A stretch of 64,000 nt of DNA from Acanthaster planci (lineage: Eukaryota; Echinodermata; Asteroidea; Valvatida; Acanthasteridae): NCBI RefSeq assembly GCF_001949145.1, contig NW_019091584.1:290406-354405 (forward strand), given 5' to 3'. The stretch's first letter is position 1. Each line of letters opens with the position of its first letter. The translations under genes and the position numbers were made by a program. The notes beneath the pieces were generated by a model. That model saw only the letters and a program-made list of their open reading frames with translations. It made no database searches and was not told the origin of the DNA. Of this stretch, positions 1 to 13,000 are shown one piece after another.

Positions 1-32
1 GTCTGAGTCAGGTGAAGCAGCGGGTACCGCGA

Positions 33-82
33 ACTATTTTCAAGATGTATTTTTAAAAAAAAAAAAAACATCTTGAAAAGTT
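33..82. repeat. Hairpin with CAAGATGT stem
   Basis: AACTATTTTCAAGATGT and ACATCTTGAAAAGTT are complementary across a T5/A14 core. It lies just past exon 30's donor or stop, in an intron or 3' UTR. Confidence 0.6.
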
Positions 83-153
83 AAAAAAGACATCAACTCT
101 GTGCGGCAGTGATATGCATTCTAGAATACATATCAAAGCCTTTTACACTTTAC

Positions 154-1060
154 CATCATGAAGGTCTGACATGGATGTGGTCTTTCTAAGGGTCGAGGAT
201 GGGGTCGGTTCCTTCCTCGCCTTCATCTTGTCCACCTTCTTCTGGCTGCTGGAGGAGATGGACCTTCGGCCCGGGTAGGTATCGTATTTGGTCGACCTGT
301 CCAGATTCTCCTTGTTTGCCTTCTCGACGGCCTCTCGAGTCTCCATGGGCGCTGACGCAGGCCTCTTGCCCTTAATGATGGGCACGTGGGCATGGTCGGA
401 AGTTGCAATTGCAATGTGGGATTGGTCGTCCGACTTGACAACACCCTCTGAATGGCTATCAGGATGAGAGTTTGATGTCTCAGCAGGAACTTCCCGAGGC
501 GACTCTGATCTAAAAATGCCATCTCTAACATCCGGAGTTGGAGTTTCAGCTTGGACTTCAGATGAATTAGCTCCTGATTTGTCTGTGGGACCAAGGATTC
601 TTTGTTTCACTGTTTCTGGATCTCTAGTTTCTTGGACGTCTTGTGATTCTCTCAAAACGTCTTCCTTGGGAGTGCTCCCTGAGTCTTTGGTTACTGCAGA
701 GTCATTCTCAGGCTGTTTCACCACAGGGGAGCTTTCAGCGGTCGGCTCGGTTTCAATTTCCCGCATCCTATCTTCAAGGACTTTCTGATTCTCTTGGCTC
801 TTCTCAATGTCTTCCGCCACACCGCCTCTCACACTTGGAGAGTCTGCCCAAGTCACAACTGATTCGGAAGGCTTCTCACTGCAGTTGGTCTGTTCCCTTT
901 TGCAGCTCTCCTCGTGCGTAGAGGCACTGGCTGCTGTCGCAGTTGGGGTGCAATCATTCAGGGAAGTCAGTGTCGAGATGGGAGTGGTGGTTGCGGAGGA
1001 CACGGAGGACGTGGAGGAAGAGGAAGACGTTGATTTGCCTCTCAAAGAGTTCCAGCCCAT
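154..1060 (-). CDS. MAPKBP1: MAPKBP1 exon 30 (Ser/Thr-rich; last exon in window)
   Basis: Begins [20 protein letters not shown] after CCCCGGCAG in phase 0. About 300 mostly disordered residues follow, rich in Ser, Thr, Glu and Pro, ending [11 protein letters not shown]. There is an in-frame TAA at 143-145, but GATG|GTAAAG at 148-154 is a good donor just before it. The C-terminal helical dimerisation segment of vertebrate MAPKBP1/WDR62 is not seen here, and no AATAAA lies in the first 142 bases. The gene therefore probably continues leftwards; termination at 143 is the alternative. Confidence 0.85.
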
Positions 1061-4000
1061 CTGCCGGGGAGAGAGAACAATTCTTATGTTGATACAAAAC
1101 TTCATCTTTTTTGGTTACGGGACACATGTCCACACCGTATTCCAATAACTTACAAAGCTACAGAACGTGATTCTTAAACACTGGTGTAGCAAGCAAAATT
1201 GAAATGCACTGCATGATTTTCACCTGGAATACTTTATGAATGAAAAAAAACCCAAACCACAGAACTGCAAGCAAAACATGGGAAAAAGCACTTAAAATAC
1301 ATGAATGCAAATATCTCTGTACAAAGTCCTATAAATCACAATGTCTTTACAACTCTCAAAAACCCATTGAATGAATGTTTGACTTTTGGTCTGCAAAACC
1401 CAGAACACCCTCTGTTTATTCATGTCATCAAATTTACCTTTGTTTGCTGTGATTGGCTTTTGTGCATATTGCCACAATATAACAAAACAAGTACCAACTC
1501 ATGTAATGCAGGGCATAGCCTTTGTTCTCTTGCTTTATCTCAGGTGCAACGTGACCCTCATATGTCAGGCATCACACCAGCCAAAAACTGTTGACTGATA
1601 TTACGTGATATAACAATGAACAGGTTTTAGAAAAGTGCTACATGTACGTAACAAGCAGGCTACACATAACATAAACAGGTGGAAACTCCCAATACACCAA
1701 ACCAAGCAGCAATAGCATTGGATAATTGCACCCAGTAGACATTATGCACCACATTATTAGCTGGGAGCCAGTATACATACCGTAACAAGGACTGCAAGCA
1801 TCACTTTTACAGATAATGAAGAGTTGAATGGAAACAAAACTGTACCCGAAAACATGCACTAAAGGACAGGACATGCTGGCCGACAAAAATGAACGGAAAA
1901 TGGGGAAGGCAAGAATCGCTTGAAGTAAGGTTGTCTGGTGAGTGGATATGAAGGGGCCGTGTAAACTCTGTGAATTCTGACCATGCAACTACAGTTTTTC
2001 CCATTGTACATGAACTGCACTTGCAATTTTGGAAGGGAGGTTCAGTGTTAAATTATAAAAATATCTCTGTGGATTTTTGTGGGGGGGGGGGTGAAAAGTT
2101 TGAAAAATGGAATCACAAAATTTGTGAAATCTGCTGCTACAGTGCGTTTTGTTCTCAGCACAAATGCGATTAGCAATGTGTCATCTACGTGTCCATGAAG
2201 TGGTGCATTTCTAACAAACTGCTTGAAAAAAGACTAAGCACCGCTTCAGGAGGGACTCCGGAGAGTGAACTAACTTACAGATTGCAGTCTCCGTCTAGTC
2301 TCATCTACAGCCTTAGCCATGGTATCCTTGCGACGTTGGAGGTACTAATGCCGAGGTGGAAAGACAGAGGGAGGACCGGAGACAGGTGGGGGGGGGGGGA
2401 GGGGGATTGATAAGGAGAGAGAGAGAGGCAATGACTGGTGCATTATGGGAGCTACTCCTTGAAGGTTGCTGGTCAGTCCTCTACATTGTGCAATGAGGTC
2501 TGGATATGTAATGCATCAGAAGTTGAAATGACGCTGACAAATCATAGGATGTGTTTCCATTCAAACAAAAAAAGAGCAAAAAACCTGCTTCTCAAAGAAA
2601 TTCACTCGTAGCAGAATACTAAGCAAAGCCACTTGCAGTAACTAAAAAGAGGGCGTTTAACACAAATTCATTAACGCAACAGCATCAATACATTTTACTT
2701 AAGTATTTTTTGTGGCTGCAAACCTATACATCCATTAAAACTAAATTGCATCCAAGACCCCTTACAATGATCCCCAATGGAGGTCAGCCTAGATATGGAC
2801 ACCAATGTTAATGAATGACTATTAGCTTGCTTTCACCTGGCAATTTCCATTTCAATATTCAGGGAAAATACTGATATCCATGTGATAAACTGCTTTGTGA
2901 TGCAACAGAACGGTCACAGTTTGAGAGTCGGAAACACCAACTGAATTGGACAAAAACCACCCAACATAAACACACACCAACAAACACAACACGGCTAAGG
3001 CCACATTTCTCAGTTCAGGGCTTACACATAAAACAGCCATTAAACATCAGTCATGCAGGCTACATCAAAATAAATTTAATCAATGAATTCATTGTCTAAT
3101 CAAATACTGATAACCTTAAACCACAAAAATAATTGATAAGCAATTACCACCCAATCAATCAACCAAATATCAGCCAAGTCAAAATTCATCCAAAAACCCA
3201 AACAAAATCTAATCACACAACACACACTCATTTCATAATTGTGGGGACAATACAAATATTAAAAACACAGATGCTGTGAAGACCCAAAACGTTACGGGGA
3301 CAAAATATTGTCCTCACAACTCAGTCTCGATCTTCCTAACAAACAAAATTGTCTCCTCAATGCAGTAATGACCTGGGCACCCACATGAACACACACACAC
3401 ACACAAAACTCAACTCGACAGATACAGCAAAAATCCAGTTTTATGGGCAACCTGCCAAAGACATATGCAAATAAAAAGAGGTGCAGATCAGCTTTGATTT
3501 GCCTGAAGTACTGAACTCTTGGTTTTATGACAGTAAACACTGCTTCTTCAATTGCTTCTCAAGCATGGCCAGCCGGCGCATCTCCCTTCCAAGCACAGTG
3601 CTTTTTGCAAGTATCCTAGCAACAGCATAACCTACGGGGAGACGGGCACAGAGCTACTATGCACACAAGAAACTGAAAGCACGCTGATGGATGATAAGGG
3701 CGACACAGGACAAGATGGCGGCTGTGAAGGATACTCACCACCTGGGCTGTGACTCCTCCTACTGATGAGGACGGCGTCGGGCGTGTACTCGCTGCCACAC
3801 CCCTTGCACATAAAGAGATATCCAAATGTAGCAAAATGTTAGGACTTGAGCTTGTGTAATGAATGCTAACATAGATTTAGCAAGGGAAAATAACCCAAAC
3901 CTGTATCGCTCATGAGCTCACTTTCAGTTGTTGGGATATTGAGTTACAGAATCCAAATCTTGCCCAACGGACGCCGCTACAGATGAGTATTCTCCTGACA

Positions 4001-7000
4001 GACTTAAACCACAATCAGGTCAAAAACAGAGTTCCTAAATGCAGAGTAGACTTTTTCATTGCTGGTCATATCTGGTATATTGTGAGAGGGTGTAGAGTTC
4101 CTATCACTTTATGGAAGAACATGTCATGCTCATGTCACAGGCAGGGGTGAGATACAGAAAAAATAAGAGAAATCCACAAAGCATTCAGCAAAGGCATAAA
4201 TGACTGTGACTTTTCAGGCTGCTAAGGCATAAGCTCTCTTCCAAATGGCTAGACTCATACAAATTTTGCACTGGATTGTTTGGGCAGGAAGGCCACAAAA
4301 GTAGGAAAACCTACATGATTAAATCTCTACAAAACCGCAATGATGGGGTAAAAATCCTAAAAATCTGGAGAAAAATTTGGAAAAATCACATCCTGAGTGA
4401 GTTAAAGTGTGCTTTTTTACACCACTACCAGCAAAATTCATCAGGTGTTGTTACTCATTGAACTACAGTAGGCCAAGTTGCCACTACTCATTACACTGCA
4501 TGGAGTCGCTCTTCCTTTTCAAACAGACTTCCCTGATGGTAAACTCACCTGATGTGGCTGAGCTGTGAGCGGGACAGGAACTTGGAGGAGATGCTCAGCC
4601 GGTGGTGGTTGCCGTTGCTCAGCCCTGCCGAGGCAAAACCCGACTGCAGCTGCTCCAGACACTTGCCAAACTTCTCCTGCTCGGTGAAGCTGTAGTTGGT
4701 GTGGAGGAAGCTCTCCTGGTCTTCGCCCGCTTCCTCCTCTTCCTCCTCTTCTCGATCAGCGCCGGGGGCCTCCTGGCCGCGGGCCCCCTCCTCGGCTGGG
4801 GTTGCGGCAGTGACGGAGGCGGTGGTGGTGGAAGTTCCCTGTGGTGATGGGTCGGTGGGTGAGGAGGGGTTGATCTCGGTGGCAGGCTTCTCCTTGTTGC
4901 CCGCTTCGTTGTCTTCGTCTGCAACTTCATCTTCCGCGTCGTCTTCATCTTCATCTTCGCTGGTGCCGAGACTGACGGGGTCAGTGCTTTCAGATTCCTC
5001 AACTGTAACATAAATACAAGCGTGAAAGAACACGCACACTACTAATCTTGGCTTAACATCAACAGGGCCTGCTCTTTTCATGAAAGGTATATTTCTTCCT
5101 ACAAATGGCTGGTACAACTGCGGCTGGCCATCAGCTCGAAAGCACCAAATAAGGAAAACTACTGACAAATTTTAAATGAAAATATGACCCTTCTTAAAGT
5201 AATGGGGTAAAAGTACACTTTGAGCGGTGAAATCTGACACAAAACAAGACTGATACTTCCAGTGATCTTGATGCAGCGTGAGAGAAGTCGTAAATGCATG
5301 TTAAAATGAATTTCCCCAACACTGGTCGACATTCTGAAATAATGCGAGTTAAGTCAGTAATGCACCACACCTTGGTCTAGCTCTTTAACATCCCTGGCTA
5401 GCTTGGGTTCCCAGACTGTCAGCCTCCATGTCACCTACCCAAGCAATTTTTAATCAGGCAAGATCAAATACCACGCACAAAACATTACCGATCAGTAACT
5501 GACTACAGCCCAAATCAAAAAGTATACAGAAAAAACCCACACTGCATTTTTGACAGCTCCATACGTATCCAACAGATGACTTTAGATTAAGAGCCCTGAG
5601 CTGGACCAAGAGAGGGCGCAATATTCCTCGAAACAGAGACTCCTTTGGTCGGAACTGTACTTTGCTGGTCCATGAACGACTATGAAATGCATGAGCTACG
5701 GTCGCGTTGCTACCAGCAAAATAAACACTTTTGACCAACCTGGCTCAGTTAAACCGATGAGGGGGTGCTTCTGCTCCGGGCATTTGTACGAGGTATTCCG
5801 GACAACGACAATAGCGGTTATTTCAAGGACGTAGTAAACAATCCAACTGGGTTATATAATACCGAGTACTTCCCTCCATTTTCAAAGGACAGAAGTCAGA
5901 GACATTTGACATCTTTGACTGGTAGAGCACCACGCCATCCCCTTGTACCATGCTGCAGTTGAGGACTACCTTGTTGCTTACCTTGGGTGAGACCTTGGTC
6001 CTGTATAATCCTGCTACTCCTGGGGCTTTCCTTCTTGACTGATCGTGCCCGTCGCCGCTGAAGCTCTTCAAGACTCGAGGTGGACTCCGTCACCTGAAAT
6101 TTCAGACTAGCACCCCAAAGCTCATATTAAACATTACTGTAAAACATGCTTTCGATATATAAACAAGTGACTGCAAACCAGCTTTATGTGACAATTTTGC
6201 ACCAAAAAAGGAGCGACTGAGAATTAACGGTTGAGAAAACATGCTGAGTACATGTACTTGCAGTTATAACAATCTTGGCATGAACAAAAACAAATCAAAA
6301 ACCCCATAAGAGAACAAAATAAAGAAGTCCAAGAGAAAGCCATGTTTATGCTTCACGGTATTTTCTCCAGTCAAACAGGACCATCACAATGCAATGTGCC
6401 CCCAAGAGGTCACAAAAGAGGCCACACTGGCAATGAACTGTCATAAACGATCAACCCAAATGATTCACTTTTGTAAAATGACCCTACAGTTGTTACAATG
6501 TCAGTTTTCAGCACACGGATTATTAAAACGGCACATCTGTACTTTTGAACAGAGTGGGCTTCGCATACGTACAGGAGGCTTCGATAGTTGCTCATCTGCA
6601 GGGCATAGGGCTGTTAGCAGTCAAGATTACGTTTAAGGAGGACATTAGCTATGCACTGCCTGCCTGCAGTGCACACTAACAGGCAAGAAAGGATAGGCTG
6701 GTGGAAGTTTTTCAAACGGGCTTGTGCACATTCCTGACACACAAGGAATGACCGTATTTTCAAACAGACTCAGCCAGAGATGCCAACATTGAGGATGAGG
6801 AATCTGTAAGGTCTCTGCCAAAGCCCAAACTTTATCGTACTTGTATATTGGTATGAACGCAGACAGCGTAGCCTGCACAGGTACGTACGTGGTGTCACGC
6901 ACATGCTTGGTGTAACGAAAATGTTCACTCAGATGCTACCAAAAAATGACAAAACTTACAAATCCAACCTATTTTAAGAAGTCCAAGATTTTTTCAATAT

Positions 7001-10000
7001 TTCTGTCAACTCTTTATCAACACATGTGGTGGCCAAGGAGATTAAATTTCATCAGTTTCAATTTTGTAGATCAACACTCATTGCATTGATGCTATAATCA
7101 CGGTACCATGCAGCGTGACAAGTATTAGCATCCAGTGTTGTGTAAACACTACCATTTGCAAAGTACCTGTGCACCAGTTGAGAATTCCGCCGGCTATCAT
7201 GCTCAGCAGCATCGTAATAAATTGAGAAATTTTTCAAATGCCTTACGAATCTTTGAATATTAAATGGAAAGTCACCAATGGTGAAATGACAAAACTAAAC
7301 TTAAAGAAGCTGATCTCATTTGGCATGGGCTGTAACTGACTATTTCGACTAAAAATATGACGTAATGGGCCAACCTCTTTCCCAAGTAAAATTTCAGGTG
7401 TACACTGTGTATTATGGCTAATTTGGTGGGATGCGTAAAAGTTGGTCAGTTTCATGGGTAAGAAATATAACACAAACAAACATTTCTTCCTGTCTAAAAT
7501 TGGCTTTAATATAACGGCCAAGACAGGCAACATATAAAACCAACACAAATATTCAGGTAATTTTGTTTATCACAGTTTGCTTAAAAATCCGAAAGCATTC
7601 ACAAGGCAGTTGTAAGGCCGTAAAGTTGATCCTCAATCCGGAGGCCTTCCGGTGAAATACATGTAGGAAGGGTTGGCATCTCTGACTCAGCACGTGCCAA
7701 TGCGTGTCCCATGCCAAATGCCCATAAACCTGGGCGGGCACGCAGTGTGCTCTCACCACTTCTTGTTGTTGCTATGTAAAAGCATGCCCTCTCTTGTTCG
7801 CACTTGGAGGGGATATTGCAGATTCTTCTTATTGCTTCAAATGTATCCCAGTTGCCAAGGAAACGCATCCTACCTCTCAGGGGAGGAGCTGGACTCCTCA
7901 CTGGGTGGGTAGATGATGACCTCGTTGGCTTCCTCCTCCTCTTCTTCCTCATCCTGCTCCTCCTCTGCCTTCCCAAGGTTCAGCTCCTCGTCGGGCGTGT
8001 CAGGGCTCAGGATGCTGTGGGTGTGGCCGGCGGGAGGGAGGAATGGCTCGCTTCCACGAGAAGATGTCACAAACCCCTGCAGCTGTGGAAAAGAAGATGA
8101 GTGGTCACTCCATATACTTGACAATGGGGGAAGGGGGAAATGTGGTGTCATACGAAACTTTTTACTCGTAAAACAGAGAAGGGGACCACTGATGTACTAC
8201 TTCTAATATAAGATTTACAAGCTGCATGTTTAATTATTTTCCAAAATGCTCTTACTTTGCTAATTGGGCATCTTAATGAGGTCAAAATGTAATAAAACTG
8301 TTTTATTTTGCATCTCTCTGTGACCAATTTCGGCGTTCACACAACACCATTTCTGACATGAATTACGTGTCAAAATGTCATTCCATCCACCGAAGAATTG
8401 CCCATTTACAGCCTAGCCTGATTAGAACAAGAGTTGAGATAGAGGTGTGATGAAAGTCTCTTCTTTACATTAAAGGTAAACGTGTAGAACTTTGTACATA
8501 ACCCATACGAGATATGTTGTAAGCCTCTCCGTGCATTGAACCATGAGAATTTGTTTGGTGGTAGGGTACTGTCGGTTGCAGGATGATGGCTATGAACAGG
8601 CTTCCAGAGAAATGGAGCAATACGTCAAGCTGTAAAGTTTGGTACGTGATTTGATGAAAATAGCTCTTTTGTGATCTGCCCAAGCAATAAATTGACCTTT
8701 TTTTGCTACTGCACAATGTGTATTGTCTTTGCTCGACTCAGGCTTGTTATAAAGGTTTAACCCTAACCCTCCTCAATCCTCCTATATCCTTTGGGTGGTT
8801 TTGGAGGATTTTGGAGGATTGAGGGTGAATAGCAAAAATGCATGGCTGATTGGGAAGGATGCCATGAGTGAAGGTTGTAGATTAGTCCTTGTGTTGTTTT
8901 TGCTTAGTCAAGCACAATTCAGCCCGATATTTCTTTTGAATCAACCGCACAGCTCAGGAATGCCATTCGCACTGCCCCAACATAATGACAGGAATTGCCA
9001 CAGGATTTGAAGGACTGAGGCATGGGACAGCTCCAAAAAACATTTTCAAGAAATTTTAGAGGATTTGGAGGATTGAGGCGGAATGTAACTTTTTCATGTT
9101 GAAAATCTGAGGGATTTTGGAGGATTGAGGCTGAATACAACTTTTTCATGTCGAAAATCTGAGTATTTTGGAGGATTGAGGATGGTTCCTAGTAAAAAGG
9201 CCTAGGGGGTTAGGGTTAAAGTTGATTTTTTAGCAAAAAAATTAACAATAAAATGACAAAGAACACACACTGCAATGACTATGAGAGCCGCTGCAGTTTA
9301 TTTGCATGGCCTGTGGCTTGAATTTACACCGGAGGTCTTTTGTCGGTCTTGTGATGGAGACGTGATCTGACGTTGTAACAATCCGTCCTTTCATTTCTGG
9401 AATACTGATTTTGAGTATCTCCCCAAAGTTTTTCGGCCATTAAAGAAAAGGACGACTCACCAACGGATTGGAGGGATCTCTCTGATCTTCTAAGTCAGCC
9501 AAGCCTTCTTCGGCAGGCACAAAGTCTTCTGCCTCAGTGATGTGCAATGAACTCTAAAGCCATTAGAAAAGGGAGACATGTCCAAATGTGGGTGGTGTGA
9601 ATTTATGATTTCTTTCATGTCTTTACATTTCTTCAGAAGTTTCTCTCATTATGAAGTTTATGTGCCAGTTCACTGTTGGTGCTGAACGTTTACCACTTAA
9701 AATCCTCCTACCCCCAAAAGAAGACGGTAAAGTGGCTTCCCTACAAGCTAGGTTATTTCAATAGACCTTACATTTGGGTCTTAATGAATGCAGATTTGTA
9801 GAAGACAACTGATGAAGCATTTACACATTATACAGATGCGGTGTTCCCCTCAAGATCAAAGTAAGTAGCTAATAGCATTACTGTGACGTTCCACAGAGAT
9901 TTCACTTGAATTTCTTTTGCCCAACTTGGGAAATAATTATTACTATTATTATGAATTATTTTAACTCTCCCGTCGCAGCCCAGAGGCTGAATTGTGGGCC

Positions 10001-13000
10001 AGTTTACACTCATAAAAAAATTACCAATAATTGCTAAAAAACATCTTAAAGAAAGAATTTACTCAGATAAAACTTTTAGTTAGAAAAATTCTAAAAATTT
10101 TAAACAAAACCAAGTTCGCTAAAATGTCACTATTTCAATTATAAACAGTTAAAATAGGACACAAAATCTACAATAATTACAAGAAGTTCTCATTCAGAAG
10201 TCAACGAGAGAAGGGATTGAACTGTATTTGTATCTATCAGTTCGGCATCTCGGGATTGACAAAGTGTTGGCGTTTCGTAAATTACTGGACCTCGTTGGTG
10301 GAAGCCAGTCGCGATGAGAAATAAGAAGTTTCTTGCCAAATTTCAAACACAACTGATCACGTCTTTCCTTTAACGAGGGTAGTTGCAGCTCACTGCACAT
10401 ATGATCATATGACGTATGACTTGAAACATCAATGGATGAAATAGTCCAAAAAGCTCGTTTTTGTAGTTTTTGGAGCAATTGGTCTTACCTGCAGTCTCTC
10501 CTTTTCTGCTATTGCAGCCTGAAACACAGAGAAAGAAACTTGGTCAGCTTCGGATACAATCCATTGTCCAGTGTCGTAGTCAAGACATTCAAAAGGTCAG
10601 TTACAAGAACAGAGTGACCAGAGACAAAGGAATGCTTTTGCTGTAGTTCATATAAAGTTGAAGTTTGGAAATTAAATTCAGACCGAAGATGTGATCTGAC
10701 ATTGAAACAATTCATCTGTTTTCTGGTCTCTAAGTAAAAAAAAGTGACTTTAATACAAAAAGATAAAACACAAGTTCAACTACAAGAGGCAATTCAAATA
10801 CACGGTACTAAAGAAAAGAGAAAAACATTAGAATACGGTAAAACCACACACCATGGTTAGTTAAAAAGAGACTGATAAAAATTCCAATTATCTTATGAAA
10901 TAAATATTAACAATGCATATTTTAACACTTAAAAATTGTAACAATGTAATATGATAAATCTTGACATCACAAACAATAGTCACTTGCTGGTTTTCTTAGA
11001 CAAAAAAAAAACAGAAAAAAGTTATGGAAAGACATGCAACTGGTGCTAATTACCCTACAAACCCCCTTTTTTCCCTCATGCATAAACTTCCCAGATCCAT
11101 TCAATCTGATCCTTCGGAGATCCACGATGGTCAAATAAAAACCAACTTCAAATAAGGAATCCATTTCAAAATTTGAATATACTGCATCATCATGAAGAAA
11201 AAATTCAAAAACCGACAACAAATTAGTAATTCAGTGCTCATTATTTTCCAGCATGCAAAACCAATCTTGTACCACAGTTTACGGTTGCATTCAAACCCGA
11301 CAAACTCGTCAAAGCAAACAGCGATCCTTCTTTTGAAACAATCGCGGCCAACCCTTCTTCATTATTCCGAGCCATCGGTGACAAACCGACACAACCACTG
11401 GCTGAACAAGTAAAGCCAGAGCCCACACCATTTGGACTGCTCGCTATCTGGACACACCCTCGGTGTGTCACTGAGCACTTACCTGGATTGTCATGGGTCA
11501 GTGTGTCAGTACAAACACGGGAGTGAACGTGCAGGAGCATTCGTGAGTAGTAACACTGGTCTCCCAGAAACAGAGGTGAGTCAAGAGAGTTTTTTTTTTT
11601 TTAACAAGAGATGGATACTTACAGAGTGTAAAATGGCAAAATGTCTTACTTGCTCGGCCAGGTTTTCTGGCTCCACGGTATAACGCCTTCTATCTGTAAT
11701 TACATGTACATACACAAACAAGAATAGTGTGTTAAAAACACAAATGCCCTGCCAAGTCCATGCCTAAACGTGTCAGGTGACACATCTCTGGAAATGAACT
11801 TCTTTTCTAAAGCATTTTCTGCAAAAACAGGAAGTTCAGTGTCCTCACTACCTTTATTAAGCTCGCATGAGTATTAGAAATAATCCAGTCCCCCGATTTT
11901 TGGATAGTAGCAAATAACCAGCTACCTCTAAGCATGTCTGTGCCTATTTATACTTTCAAGTGCATTCCATGCGAGGTTTATGCAATGCCTCTGCCTACCT
12001 ATGCCATCTGCCAGCCTGAGCTCAATATCACGGTGGGCATCCCATTCTGACTTCACCTTGAAGCCCTTGGAGTCCAGCCGCTGAGCCCAGCGGCCCCTGG
12101 GCTGGGCTGGGTTGCTGTAGGTGGTAGGGCTGGGCAGGTCCTCTCCGCAAACCTGCATGTGCATGTAAATATGGCACACAGGGATATCACAGTGAGTTTC
12201 AGAAGACCAGCGATTTAGGCATCAGTGGGCCACACACTGGGCACTTGAGATAATAGGACTGATCCATTAAGCCCTGCCCCATTGCTTTCTGACCAATCAC
12301 AGCCTGACGTGTGCACATGCGTTTGGTGTGTACAGCTAGCACCTGTAGTGTGGTATTGCAGAAGAGCATGTGCTTCCATAAGTGCCCATGTGCACAGTGG
12401 GCGGGGCTTACTGGATCAGTCTCTATCATGGAGTTGCTTGGCACAGAAATGTATGACGTTCTTGTACAATGAGAGAGAACTGCAGGGTGAAAATACTTCC
12501 ATCGGGAAAGATATTAAAGTTTAGCAAATAAAGCTTATCGCACTTTATTCAGACATCCGAATCTATTCACGGAATCACGCAATTACAATGACTGCATTAA
12601 CAGCAATTTCCAAACATATGCCACCTGGCACTTCCTTAGAAACAAGCCTCTTTTATCATTTCTGTCCCCCCAAAAAAACCATTTCTGTCAAATATAGTCC
12701 AACATGTGAGCACATGCATACAGCCAGGACCTGTAGTGTGGTATTGCAAAGGAGCACATGCTACCATAAGTGCCCATGTATGCAGTGGGCGGGGCTTACT
12801 GGATCTCTCCACCCAGCCAGGAGTAAATGGGTACCTGCGAGGGTAGACACGGTTATGTTTAACCGTTTGCACCAAAATGGCAGAATCAGGCTAGTATACT
12901 CCCCAGAGAGCTGAGATGGTTTCAGGAATGTTCAGATGACGTGAGCCCAATGTGCAGGGATAATGATAACAAGCGTATAGAGACATTTCATATATATATT

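Noticed and set aside
516-1148. Plus-strand frames over exon 30
   Set aside because: Overlap the Ser/Thr-rich minus-strand exon and have no family similarity.
4602-5013. Opposite-strand and off-frame readings over exon 27
   Set aside because: Shadows of a compositionally biased acidic exon; the minus-strand frame fits splice sites and family motifs.
6569-6600. 27-base exon reading MSNYRSLLY in intron 25
   Set aside because: Good-looking TGCAG acceptor and GTATGC donor, but it would not repair the phase between exons 25 and 26 and starts with a stop in the needed phase.
8756-8775. True interstitial telomere
   Set aside because: Only two TTAACCC-type repeats at each end, in inverted arrangement; better explained as element termini.
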